From a methanogenic archaeon mixed culture ISO4-G1 (lineage in GTDB: Archaea > Thermoplasmatota > Thermoplasmata > Methanomassiliicoccales > Methanomethylophilaceae): a stretch of DNA of 64,000 nucleotides. Each line of letters opens with the position of its first letter. The first letter of the stretch is position 1. The translations under genes were made by a program, and so were the position numbers. The notes beneath the pieces are model-generated. The model saw only the letters and a program-made list of their open reading frames with translations. It had not been told where the DNA came from and did not search any database. The stretch spans positions 1,475,773-1,539,772 of the forward strand of contig CP013703.1 in the NCBI GenBank assembly GCA_001563305.1, given 5' to 3'. Of this stretch, positions 37,911 through 44,833 are shown in pieces.

Positions 37911-38822
37911 ATGAAAGACATCGCCAACCCTGGAAATGCGAGATTCCTGATGATATTCTCGTGCTTCATCTTCGGTACGATAGGTGTCTTCACGCAGTTC
38001 ATCGACCTTCCTGCCAGCGTCATCCTCATGGGGCGCGGTGCGACAGGATGCACGTTCCTGGTCCTGATCATCTACCTTCTCGGCTCCAGGATCTACAAGG
38101 ACGATATCTACAGCAACATGTTCACTCTGATCTGTTCCGGGGTATGCCTGGGAATGAACTGGCTGTTCCTGTTCGAAGCTTACAAAACTATCGAGGTCTC
38201 CGTGGCCGTGGTGTGCAACTACATGACTCCCGCGATGGTCATCCTGGTCTCGCCGCTGGTGTTCAAGGTCAAGCTGACCGGGATCAACCTGGTCTGCGCC
38301 CTCATGGCCCTGTTCGGACTGGTTCTCGTATCCGGAGTCCTGGATCATAGCGGCCCCATCAACTCCCACGGACTGATGTGCGGAATCATGGCCGCCATCT
38401 TCTACACCGGCATGATTATCTTCAACAAGCTCCTGAAGAGTATCGGCACGTACGACCGCACCCTGGTCCAGCTGGCTATCGGTACCGTGGTCGTGACGAT
38501 CTACAGCCTCATAACCGTCGATTTCGGGACCCTCGTGGTGACGACCGACGCGATCATAATGGTCGCCATCCTCGGAATCGTCCACACCGCAATCGCGTTC
38601 CTGATCTGGTTCGGTGCATTGACCTACATGGACGCCTCGAGCGCGTCGATCATCTGTTATCTGGAACCGCTGATAGCAATCATCCTCAGCGTTGTTCTCC
38701 TGCACGAGGACCTGGGACTGCTGGGATGGATAGGTGCAGCGATCATCCTCGGATCCACGTTCATGCCCGAGGTCATCACTCACCGCAAGTTCAAGAAAAT
38801 GGAAGCTGCGGAGAACAATTGA
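37911..38822 (+). CDS. EamA-family (DMT) transporter
   Basis: A 303-residue membrane protein of the drug/metabolite transporter group. It shows about ten hydrophobic helices in two similar halves, e.g. FLMIFSCFIFGTIGVFTQF near the start and the second-half signature ASIICYLEPLIAIILSVVLL. Substrate cannot be told. The start is ATG 37911 (after an in-frame TTG). It stands alone, with a hairpin after its stop. Confidence 0.88.
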   Translation: MKDIANPGNARFLMIFSCFIFGTIGVFTQFIDLPASVILMGRGATGCTFLVLIIYLLGSRIYKDDIYSNMFTLICSGVCLGMNWLFLFEAYKTIEVSVAVVCNYMTPAMVILVSPLVFKVKLTGINLVCALMALFGLVLVSGVLDHSGPINSHGLMCGIMAAIFYTGMIIFNKLLKSIGTYDRTLVQLAIGTVVVTIYSLITVDFGTLVVTTDAIIMVAILGIVHTAIAFLIWFGALTYMDASSASIICYLEPLIAIILSVVLLHEDLGLLGWIGAAIILGSTFMPEVITHRKFKKMEAAENN

Positions 38823-38824
38823 GA

Positions 38825-38844
38825 GGGCCGGGAGATCCCGACCC
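38825..38844. terminator. Hairpin between convergent DMT transporter and DUF2188 genes
   Basis: GGGCCGGG and CCCGACCC fold with an AGAT loop and one internal mismatch, directly after the transporter stop, followed by TTT. It faces the 3' end of the DUF2188 gene, so it may act in both directions. Confidence 0.6.
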
Positions 38845-38859
38845 TTTGAGGTTTGAGAA

Positions 38860-39297
38860 TCAGTGCTTCTTCTGGATCTTTCCGTCCTTCTTCTGCCTGA
38901 CGACGTTGGATCCCTGGTTGTCGGCGACGGTCTTGGCGTACTTCTCCGCCTCAACCTTCGTCTTGAAGATCTTCAGGGCCTTCTGGGCCTTGGTCTTCTT
39001 GACCTGCCATCCACCGTCGGGATGGGGTGAGACGAAGTAGGAACCGACCTTCTCTTCCTTGGCCGCGGCTTCCTTCTTGGGGGCTACCTCTTTCTTGGCG
39101 GGGGCCTTCTTCGGAGCAGCCTCCTTCTTAGGTGCGGCTGCTTTCTTAGGAGCCGCTTCCTTCTTGGTCGCGGTGGTCTCCTTCGTCGCTGCGGCCTTCT
39201 TCTCGGTGGCAGGCTTCTTCGCGGGCTTCTCTTCCTTAGCGGGGGCCTTTTTGGTCTCCTTCTTCTCTTCTTTCTTCTTGGCGAGAATGGGTGACAT
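38860..39297 (-). CDS. DUF2188 protein with Lys/Ala-rich histone-H1-like tail
   Basis: A 145-residue protein in two parts. Residues 1 to about 84 are a low-complexity tail of Lys, Ala, Pro and Glu with repeated KKEAAPKK/KKAAAPKK units, resembling the tails of histone H1 and bacterial H1-like proteins. Residues about 86-145 form a DUF2188 domain (YFVSPHPDGGWQVKKTKAQK, ending VVRQKKDGKIQKKH). A close paralog with an acidic tail lies at 57829-58161. DNA binding is a plausible inference from charge; nothing else is known. Single gene with its own promoter region. Confidence 0.85.
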   Translation of the reverse strand: MSPILAKKKEEKKETKKAPAKEEKPAKKPATEKKAAATKETTATKKEAAPKKAAAPKKEAAPKKAPAKKEVAPKKEAAAKEEKVGSYFVSPHPDGGWQVKKTKAQKALKIFKTKVEAEKYAKTVADNQGSNVVRQKKDGKIQKKH

Positions 39298-39381
39298 GGA
39301 TAATGAATCGATACTATCAGACTAAAAACTATCTCATTATGGGTCAGTTTTGGTCAATGCTGACACTGTAAGGGGTTGGAT

Positions 39382-39400
39382 GGCCCTGCATAGCAGGGCC
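39382..39400 (-). terminator. Perfect 8-bp hairpin after aquaporin gene
   Basis: GGCCCTGC (39382-39389) and GCAGGGCC (39393-39400) form a perfect stem with an ATA loop, 10 bases beyond the aquaporin stop. There is no following T-run, so it may be a processing or mRNA 3'-end structure rather than a classical terminator. Confidence 0.55.
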
Positions 39401-39410
39401 GGTAAAGGTT

Positions 39411-40103
39411 TCAGGCGGATGCTTCGTCGTCGCAGAGGACGTACTTCCAGACGACCCAAGCGAGGATTCCTCCGACGATCGGGGCGATGATGAAGATCCA
39501 GAGGACACCGAGTGCCTCAGGCTGGAAGACGGCCATTCCGATGGACCTCGCGGGGTTCACTGAGGTTCCGGTCAGTCCGATACCGACGAGGTGGACCATG
39601 GTCAGTGCCAGACCGATGAACAGCCCGGCGAACTTGTCCATTCCGTTCTTCGCGGTCGCTCCGAAGACGACGAGCACGAAGATGAATGTCAGGACGATCT
39701 CCACGATGAGTCCGGCAAGGACGTCGCCGTTGACCCCGTCGAGGGAGTTGGTTCCGAACGTTCCGAAGGTGACGATGTCCCCGAACGGGATCCCGGTGTG
39801 GGCCGAGTAGAAGAAGAGGACCAGTCCGCCTCCGATGACGGCTCCGATGATCTGGAAGATGACGTAGCCCAGGAGGTCCTTAGTCGACAGCTTCTTGTCG
39901 AGATACATCGCAATCGAGATCGCGGTGTTCAGGTGGCAGCCGGAGATCCTTCCGACGGTGACGGACATGACGACGACAGTCAGACCGAATGCCACCGCGC
40001 AGGTGAGTGTGTCGCCCGTCATGAGGGCGGCACCGACTCCGAACATCACGAGGACCATTGTCCCGATGAGTTCGGCAAGGTATTTTCTGATCGATATTTC
40101 CAC
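39411..40103 (-). CDS. Aquaporin/glycerol facilitator family protein (first NPA box is NTA)
   Basis: A 230-residue MIP-family channel with six predicted helices. The second pore motif is intact (SVNPARS, Asn183-Pro184-Ala185), while the first reads HLNTA (Asn59-Thr60-Ala61) instead of NPA. The start MEISIRKYLAELIGTMVLV and length match archaeal AqpM-like proteins. The start codon is GTG (40101-40103), with a GGTGAT site upstream. It stands alone between DUF2188 and tRNA-Lys. Water, glycerol or small-gas transport is possible; substrate unknown. Confidence 0.88.
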   Translation of the reverse strand: MEISIRKYLAELIGTMVLVMFGVGAALMTGDTLTCAVAFGLTVVVMSVTVGRISGCHLNTAISIAMYLDKKLSTKDLLGYVIFQIIGAVIGGGLVLFFYSAHTGIPFGDIVTFGTFGTNSLDGVNGDVLAGLIVEIVLTFIFVLVVFGATAKNGMDKFAGLFIGLALTMVHLVGIGLTGTSVNPARSIGMAVFQPEALGVLWIFIIAPIVGGILAWVVWKYVLCDDEASA

Positions 40104-40244
40104 AATATCACCATTTTTAAGACTCGTAAAATCGATACATATTTACTGATTTCCAAGAAAGTCCCCAATACCCTGACTATGGTCACTCTGAGAAAGACAG
40201 ACACCTTTATCTATGATGAGTTGCTAACGTGATTTCACCCAAAT

Positions 40245-40321
40245 GGGCCTGTAGCTCAGCTAGGTGGAGCACTCGACTCTTAATCGAGGTGCCAAGGGTT
40301 CGAATCCCTTCAGGCCCGCCA
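40245..40321 (+). tRNA. tRNA-Lys (anticodon CTT), CCA encoded
   Basis: Acceptor GGGCCTG pairs with CAGGCCC; the anticodon arm CTCGA-CTCTTAA-TCGAG gives anticodon CTT; GGTTCGAATCC forms the T arm; discriminator G is followed by CCA (40319-40321). With the TTT species at 22770 this covers both lysine codons. A promoter-like CCTTTATCTATG box lies about 40 bases upstream. Confidence 0.97.
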
Positions 40322-40613
40322 CTTTATTGCATTAAATTGAGCGCACGGTGCTCGGATTTATTCTGATTCTCGAATGCTCCCATCCGTTCGCGCGCGCAAA
40401 CAGAGTTGATACAGATACAATGAAGATCAGTCTGACCGCTGACCGCAAAGAGCCTTCTTAGAAAGTTGTAAAAAGGGAGGGCACTCTGAAGTGACCTGTC
40501 CAGTCAAGACTTATCGAATAGAGTAGACCGAAGGTTTGTAACGAGACGAAGTACGGATATCGAAGGATGACCGCAGTACGAAGACTGCGTAAGTGGTTTG
40601 AAAGTATTTCGGA
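40322..40613. other. Intergenic region with mobile-looking short repeats
   Basis: No gene is seen. It contains a 27-base segment at 40405-40431 that recurs in inverted orientation at 43189-43216, and a 17-base sequence at 40438-40454 that recurs exactly, in direct orientation, at 43219-43235. The rest is unremarkable. Confidence 0.6.
40405..40454. repeat. Repeat locus A (inverted 27-mer plus direct 17-mer)
   Basis: Positions 40405-40431 (beginning GTTGATACAG) match the reverse complement of 43189-43216 with two differences (one indel, one substitution). Positions 40438-40454 (GCTGACCGCAAAGAGCC) equal 43219-43235 exactly. The two loci bracket the hcp-hxlR-42.6 kb gene group. Confidence 0.7.
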
Positions 40614-42170
40614 TCACTCGATCTTCAGTATGACCCTATCCGCGGCAGGTTCGCTGTTGGCCTTGATACCGAAGTTCTTCACTAGGACGTCGGTGACACC
40701 CGGGGATAGGAATACCGGAAGCCTCGGACCGAGCATGATGTCCTTGACGCCGAGTTTCAGCAGGACCAAGAGTACAAGCACGGCCTTCTGCTCATACCAG
40801 GATATGTTAAACGATAACGGCAATCCGTTGATATCGGTACCAAAGGCTTCGGCCAGAGCGTTGGCGATAACTACGAGGGAGTAGCAATCGTTGCACTGAC
40901 CCGCATCGATGATCCTCGGTATACCTCCGATATCCCCGAGGTCCAGCTTGTTGTATCTATATTTGGCGCATCCTGCGGTGAGAATGACGGTGTCCCTCGG
41001 AAGCTCCTGGGCGAATCTGGTGTAGTAGTCCCTGGACCTCTCCCTTCCGTCGCATCCGGCCATAACCACAAATCTCTTGATGTCCCCAGCCTTGACCGCG
41101 TCGATGATATTTCCTGCCAAGGCAAGGGTCTGATCGTGAGCGAAACCTATGGTAAGGATACGATCATCGATCTCTGCAGGAGCAGGACATCCCTTGGCCA
41201 TGGCAATGACCTCAGAGAAATCCTTCTTGCCGTCCTTCTCGGGGATGTGCTTCACACCTTCGACCCCTGCGGTACCGGTGGTGAACAGCCTCTGTCTGTA
41301 TCCATCCTTCGGGATCAGGACACAGTTGGTGGTCGCTATGATAGGGCCGTTGAACTTCTCGAATTCCTCCTTCTGGAGATACCATGCATTGCCGTAGTTG
41401 CCGACCAAGTTATCATACTTCTTGAAAGCTGGATAGGCGTGGGCGGGGAGCATCTCTCCGTGGGTGTAGACATCGATGCCTGTACCCTTGGTCTGCTCCA
41501 ACAGCTGCTCCAGATCCTTGAGGTCGTGCCCGGTGATCAGAATTCCAGGATTCTTTCCCACCCCGGTCCTCACCTGGGTGATCTCGGGACTACCGTAGTA
41601 CTTCACGTTGTACTCGTCCAGAAGGGCCATGGCCTTCGCACTGACCTCTCCGCATTCCATATTCAACGAGATGAGTTCCTCTACGGACAGATCCTTCTTG
41701 ATCGCCGCCAATGCCTTCCTCATGAATGAGGTGACCGTTGGATCGCCAGCGCCCAGCACATGAGCGTGATGGTAGTAGGCAGCCAATCCCTTCAGACCGA
41801 ACAGGAGGAGTTGCTTCAAGGACTTCAGGTCCTCGTTGGGATCGTAGGTATCGACGGAACAGTCCTCTCCGAATAAGGAGTACTGCTTACCGGCCCTCTT
41901 CATGAACGAATCGCTCAGGGATATGGCATCGTCTATCCTCTGTATGTCGAAATTGGTGTTGGACAGCGTCATGAACAGTGAATCCACAATGTGCTCATCG
42001 ATCTCCTTGATGAATCCTTCGTTCTTACAGTCAGCTGTCGCAGTAGAGATCTCTATCAGAGAAGCGATCAGCTTGTCCATCCTGTCGGCCAATTCCCCGC
42101 TCTTACCGCAGACTCCGTTCCTCAGACATCCCGTACCGGCGATGCTCTCCTCGCATTGCATGCATTTCAT
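40614..42170 (-). CDS. hcp: Hybrid cluster protein (hydroxylamine reductase family)
   Basis: Hcp carries a cubane and a hybrid Fe-S-O cluster and acts in NO/hydroxylamine or redox stress handling. The 518-residue protein starts MKCMQCEESIAGTGC and has the N-terminal cluster cysteines (Cys3, Cys6, Cys15, Cys21). The hybrid-cluster ligands are recognisable in GHDLKDLEQL, ATTNCVLIPK, TAGCAKYRYN and GQCNDCYS. It is divergent from an HxlR regulator. A TATC-N5-GATA dyad in its promoter is shared with the gene at 42633, which suggests joint control. No separate reductase (Hcr) is present. Confidence 0.95.
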   Translation of the reverse strand: MKCMQCEESIAGTGCLRNGVCGKSGELADRMDKLIASLIEISTATADCKNEGFIKEIDEHIVDSLFMTLSNTNFDIQRIDDAISLSDSFMKRAGKQYSLFGEDCSVDTYDPNEDLKSLKQLLLFGLKGLAAYYHHAHVLGAGDPTVTSFMRKALAAIKKDLSVEELISLNMECGEVSAKAMALLDEYNVKYYGSPEITQVRTGVGKNPGILITGHDLKDLEQLLEQTKGTGIDVYTHGEMLPAHAYPAFKKYDNLVGNYGNAWYLQKEEFEKFNGPIIATTNCVLIPKDGYRQRLFTTGTAGVEGVKHIPEKDGKKDFSEVIAMAKGCPAPAEIDDRILTIGFAHDQTLALAGNIIDAVKAGDIKRFVVMAGCDGRERSRDYYTRFAQELPRDTVILTAGCAKYRYNKLDLGDIGGIPRIIDAGQCNDCYSLVVIANALAEAFGTDINGLPLSFNISWYEQKAVLVLLVLLKLGVKDIMLGPRLPVFLSPGVTDVLVKNFGIKANSEPAADRVILKIE

Positions 42171-42183
42171 TTTCTCGAACCTC

Positions 42184-42200
42184 GATATCTTTTTGATATT
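42184..42200. promoter_or_regulatory. Putative HxlR operator in the hcp promoter
   Basis: GATATC-TTTTT-GATATT is a dyad of the form TATC-N5-GATA, lying just downstream of an A/T-rich TATA-like stretch for hcp and 14 bases before its ATG. The same TATC-N5-GATA layout with a T-rich spacer occurs at 42973-42993. Repression by the neighbouring HxlR protein is inferred. Confidence 0.5.
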
Positions 42201-42222
42201 AGATATTAAATAGATACTACAC

Positions 42223-42231
42223 TATATATAT
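42223..42231 (+). promoter_or_regulatory. Putative TATA box for the HxlR regulator
   Basis: TATATATAT lies about 28 bases before the ATG at 42255, the spacing expected for a leaderless archaeal transcript. No ribosome site is seen before the ATG. Confidence 0.45.
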
Positions 42232-42254
42232 CACTAAGTTTCTGACTAGAAAGC

Positions 42255-42611
42255 ATGCACGAAAGTTGCACCGTGTATAACACATTGGACTATCTTTCGA
42301 AGAAATGGGCGATGGTCATCCTGTTCGAGATGAGGAGATCCGGCGATTGGATCAGATTCTCGGATCTTCAGATGAGGATAGCGAACATAACCCCCAAGGT
42401 CCTGACTGAGAGGCTCAAGGAATTAGAACAGGAGGAGCTTATAGAACACAGGATGGATGCATCAGAGGTCCCCATCAAGAGCGAATACCGTCTTACTCCT
42501 GCAGGGTCCGAGCTCACCGACATAATATTAGAGATCAAGATGTGGGCCCTCAAGTGGAAGATCGATAACAAACCGTGTGAGAAGCTCAATTGCTGCAAAT
42601 GCAAGCTGTGA
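42255..42611 (+). CDS. HxlR-family transcriptional regulator with cysteine-rich tail
   Basis: A 118-residue winged-helix protein: LDYLSKKWAMVILFEMRRSG and FSDLQMRIANITPKVLTERLKELE are the HxlR hallmark. It begins MHESCTVYN, with a Cys at position 5 as in many redox-sensing HxlR proteins, and ends CEKLNCCKCKL, an unusual cluster of four cysteines. Control by thiol oxidation, nitrosative stress or metal binding is therefore plausible. It is divergent from hcp and convergent with the small gene at 42633; matching dyads stand before both. Confidence 0.92.
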   Translation: MHESCTVYNTLDYLSKKWAMVILFEMRRSGDWIRFSDLQMRIANITPKVLTERLKELEQEELIEHRMDASEVPIKSEYRLTPAGSELTDIILEIKMWALKWKIDNKPCEKLNCCKCKL

Positions 42612-42632
42612 TGCCTGCAAGCAATAGCCCCA

Positions 42633-42968
42633 TCATTCGTCCTTGACCATATCTATGGTGATGGGTCCGCTCTTGGGATAGATCCTTCTGGAAAGCATTC
42701 CGCATTCCATCCATGCGGCCTGATAGACCATTATGGGTGCCACACATATCATGGACATATTCCCGCGGACCTCTTCCTTGTTGATGTTGCTGGTCTCGAA
42801 GTTCAAAATATCGTCCATGGTGACGGAGGTCAGATTCTCTGCGAACCCCTGAAGTGCATCGCAATCCGATTCCACCTTGATCCCTATGGTACCGTCCTCC
42901 CTCTGATCGGCGGTCACTCTGATGTACTTGTCGCAAATGCTCATTTTGGTCTCTATAGTGGATGACAT
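42633..42968 (-). CDS. Small cysteine-containing protein of unknown function
   Basis: Not recognised. The 111-residue product (MSSTIETKMSICDKYIRVTA) is not membrane-bound and contains four cysteines (in SICDKY, SDCDAL, MICVAP and MECGML). The ATG 42968 lies just inside a 21-base dyad, and a TATA-like GCTATATA before it suggests a leaderless transcript; an ATG at 42974 inside the dyad is less likely. The shared dyad with hcp points to a role in the same stress response. Confidence 0.7.
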   Translation of the reverse strand: MSSTIETKMSICDKYIRVTADQREDGTIGIKVESDCDALQGFAENLTSVTMDDILNFETSNINKEEVRGNMSMICVAPIMVYQAAWMECGMLSRRIYPKSGPITIDMVKDE

Positions 42969-42972
42969 ACAC

Positions 42973-42993
42973 ATACTATCTATTTGATAGTAT
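42973..42993. promoter_or_regulatory. 21-bp perfect dyad before the 42.6 kb gene
   Basis: ATACTATC-TATTT-GATAGTAT: 8-base arms at 42973-42980 and 42986-42993 with a 5-base spacer. It lies between the likely TATA box and the start codon, where an archaeal repressor would block transcription. The inner part TATC-N5-GATA is shared with the hcp promoter. Confidence 0.6.
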
Positions 42994-43380
42994 ATAGCGT
43001 GGCACTTTCCAGATGGTAACTGTGCGAACGGTTCAGTTCAGTTCGTACATATTATCTACTCACGCTCAACTTAATAGAACCAGAAAATGCCTGTATTCCT
43101 CAGTTTGTGCCATGAGCCCGGCCGTGTCTGCATAATGTTTGACTCTGATCTTGGATAGAGTCGGATATATGACCGGTCAGCGGATAGAACTGATGCTTCA
43201 TTGTACCTGTATCAACTCGCTGACCGCAAAGAGCCAAATGGTTAAAACAATTAGGAAATCAAGAAACCTTGAAAACTCCCAAAAACGGGTGAGTCTACCA
43301 TGCGGGTTCCTTCAGGCCCTCCAATTCTTGCCCTTATTGATCTGTGTTTTCTTCATACGATTCTTATCGATCGAGGTTCA
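42994..43380. other. Non-coding region with repeat locus B
   Basis: No supported gene. It holds repeat locus B (43174-43235). The short open frames here have no family signal. Confidence 0.6.
43174..43235. repeat. Repeat locus B flanked by 9-bp inverted repeats
   Basis: CGGTCAGCG (43174-43182) and CGCTGACCG (43218-43226) are perfect inverted copies flanking a segment whose core (43189-43216) is the reverse complement of 40405-40431. The adjoining 17-mer at 43219-43235 is in direct orientation relative to 40438-40454. Confidence 0.7.
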
Positions 43381-43451
43381 TTAATTGTGAAAAATCCATT
43401 TTCCGCAATTAACAAAAATTTTAATTGCACAAACGCTGTTTTCTGCAATTA
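43381..43451. repeat. Two tandem TTAATTG-N16-GCAATTA dyads before fic
   Basis: Arms at 43381-43388 and 43405-43412, then 43421-43428 and 43445-43451, each pair separated by exactly 16 bases and repeating with a 40-base period. The last arm overlaps the fic start codon. A third copy with the same spacing lies after the gene at 44597-44628. Probably an operator; possibly autoregulatory. Confidence 0.65.
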
Positions 43452-44593
43452 TGAAGGAAGAGAATTACCACCCGGTGATATCCGGCCAAATCAGGTACTC
43501 CGATAACGGTGAATTCAGTTATTTCTGGCCGAACGATCTTCCCTTCGACTTAGAATTCGATAAAAGGATCTACAAGAAAATAGAGACCGCGATAATCACA
43601 TTGTCAAAACTCGACGGCAAAGTATCCCAGATGACGGAACAGGAAAGGAACATCCTCCTTGTCCCGTTCGTCCTCATGGAATCCACGGAATCCTCCGCGA
43701 TCGAGGGCACTGGCACGACTATGGAGGACATCTACAGGTCGGAAAGGGTGGAAGAGACGGACCCGCGCAAACTGATGGACAATCTGGAAGTCCTGAACTA
43801 CCGGAATGCGCTGAATCATGCGACCTCTATGAATGGCGACACCATCGATGAGGATCTCTTACTGGAACTCCACAGGATTCTCATGAAGGGCGTGCGTGGA
43901 GAGAACAAGAATCCGGGAACCTACCGTTCAGTCCAGGTGCTTGTGGGCAACAGAGGAGACACACTGGAGAGCGCCAGATTCGTTCCCATGCCCCCCGAAC
44001 AGGTACCCTGGAAGATCAGGAATCTCTTCGAATACATCAATTCGCCGGACGAGAACACCCTGATCTCCGCCGCACTCTCCCATTACCAGTTCGAGACGAT
44101 CCACCCGTTCACGGACGGGAACGGAAGGATGGGAAGACTGCTTATCATGCTCATCCTCAGCAAGAGCGGCATCCTGGAACACCCGGTACTGTATCTCAGC
44201 GGGTATTTCAACAACAGACGTGAGGAATATATAGAGAGGCTGAACAGGGTCAGGGAGGAGGACGATTTCCGTGGCTGGATTGATATGTTCCTCGATGCCC
44301 TGATAGAACAGTCCCAGAGTTCCATAAGGATGATCGATTCATTGTTCCAGCTGAGGCAGAGATTCCATTCAATGGACACCGACAGGCATACATTGCAGCT
44401 TCTCGATTCGCTGTTCGTCAATCCGTTCGTAAGGAAGGCGGACGTTGCCGATATCTGCAATGTTCATCTTTCTACCGCAGGAAAGATCGTGAACGATCTG
44501 GTCGATGCTGGCATCCTGTCAGAGACAACGGGCAAGAGAAGAAATCAGTTGTTCGTATGCAGAGAGATCATGAATGTTCTCAATTCTTACTGA
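43451..44593 (+). CDS. Fic-domain protein with inhibitory helix and C-terminal winged helix
   Basis: Fic proteins usually transfer AMP to target hydroxyls. The 380-residue protein has the active motif HPFTDGNGRMGR (residues 218-229) and an upstream SSAIEG inhibitory motif (81-86), as in self-inhibited class II Fic enzymes. The C-terminus (about 315-375) looks like a winged helix (RKADVADICNVHLSTAGKIVNDL), so the protein may bind DNA. Dyads of identical geometry stand before and after the gene, overlapping the start. No antitoxin gene adjoins. Start ATG 43451; base composition of the flanks is more A/T-rich than the surroundings. Confidence 0.92.
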   Translation: MKEENYHPVISGQIRYSDNGEFSYFWPNDLPFDLEFDKRIYKKIETAIITLSKLDGKVSQMTEQERNILLVPFVLMESTESSAIEGTGTTMEDIYRSERVEETDPRKLMDNLEVLNYRNALNHATSMNGDTIDEDLLLELHRILMKGVRGENKNPGTYRSVQVLVGNRGDTLESARFVPMPPEQVPWKIRNLFEYINSPDENTLISAALSHYQFETIHPFTDGNGRMGRLLIMLILSKSGILEHPVLYLSGYFNNRREEYIERLNRVREEDDFRGWIDMFLDALIEQSQSSIRMIDSLFQLRQRFHSMDTDRHTLQLLDSLFVNPFVRKADVADICNVHLSTAGKIVNDLVDAGILSETTGKRRNQLFVCREIMNVLNSY

Positions 44594-44596
44594 GTG

Positions 44597-44628
44597 TTAA
44601 TTGCGAAATATCGTTTTTACGCAATTAT
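44597..44628. repeat. Third TTAATTGC-N16-GCAATTAT dyad after fic
   Basis: Arms 44597-44604 and 44621-44628 with the same 16-base spacing as the two dyads before fic. Further half-sites (ATAATTGC at 44637-44644, GCAAT at 44651) follow. The remaining sequence to 44833 shows no supported gene. Confidence 0.6.
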
Positions 44629-44833
44629 CATAATCTATAATTGCGTGAACGCAATCAGTGAACATGATGACCCCATTCCAACGAGTGTCTGGCAGTTGGG
44701 ATAGTTAGAATAGTTAACTAAATCCAAAACCCAAAACAACCACGAAAACGATGCAGCTGATCAGATATCACGGGACCAAGAACTATCCGAGATGACGGTC
44801 CTTTCCGGTAAGAGGGCCGAATATCTCAACGAA

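Noticed and set aside
39040-39260. Repeats resembling a CRISPR or tandem array
   Set aside because: They are codon repeats of the Lys/Ala-rich protein tail, with no regular repeat-spacer pattern.
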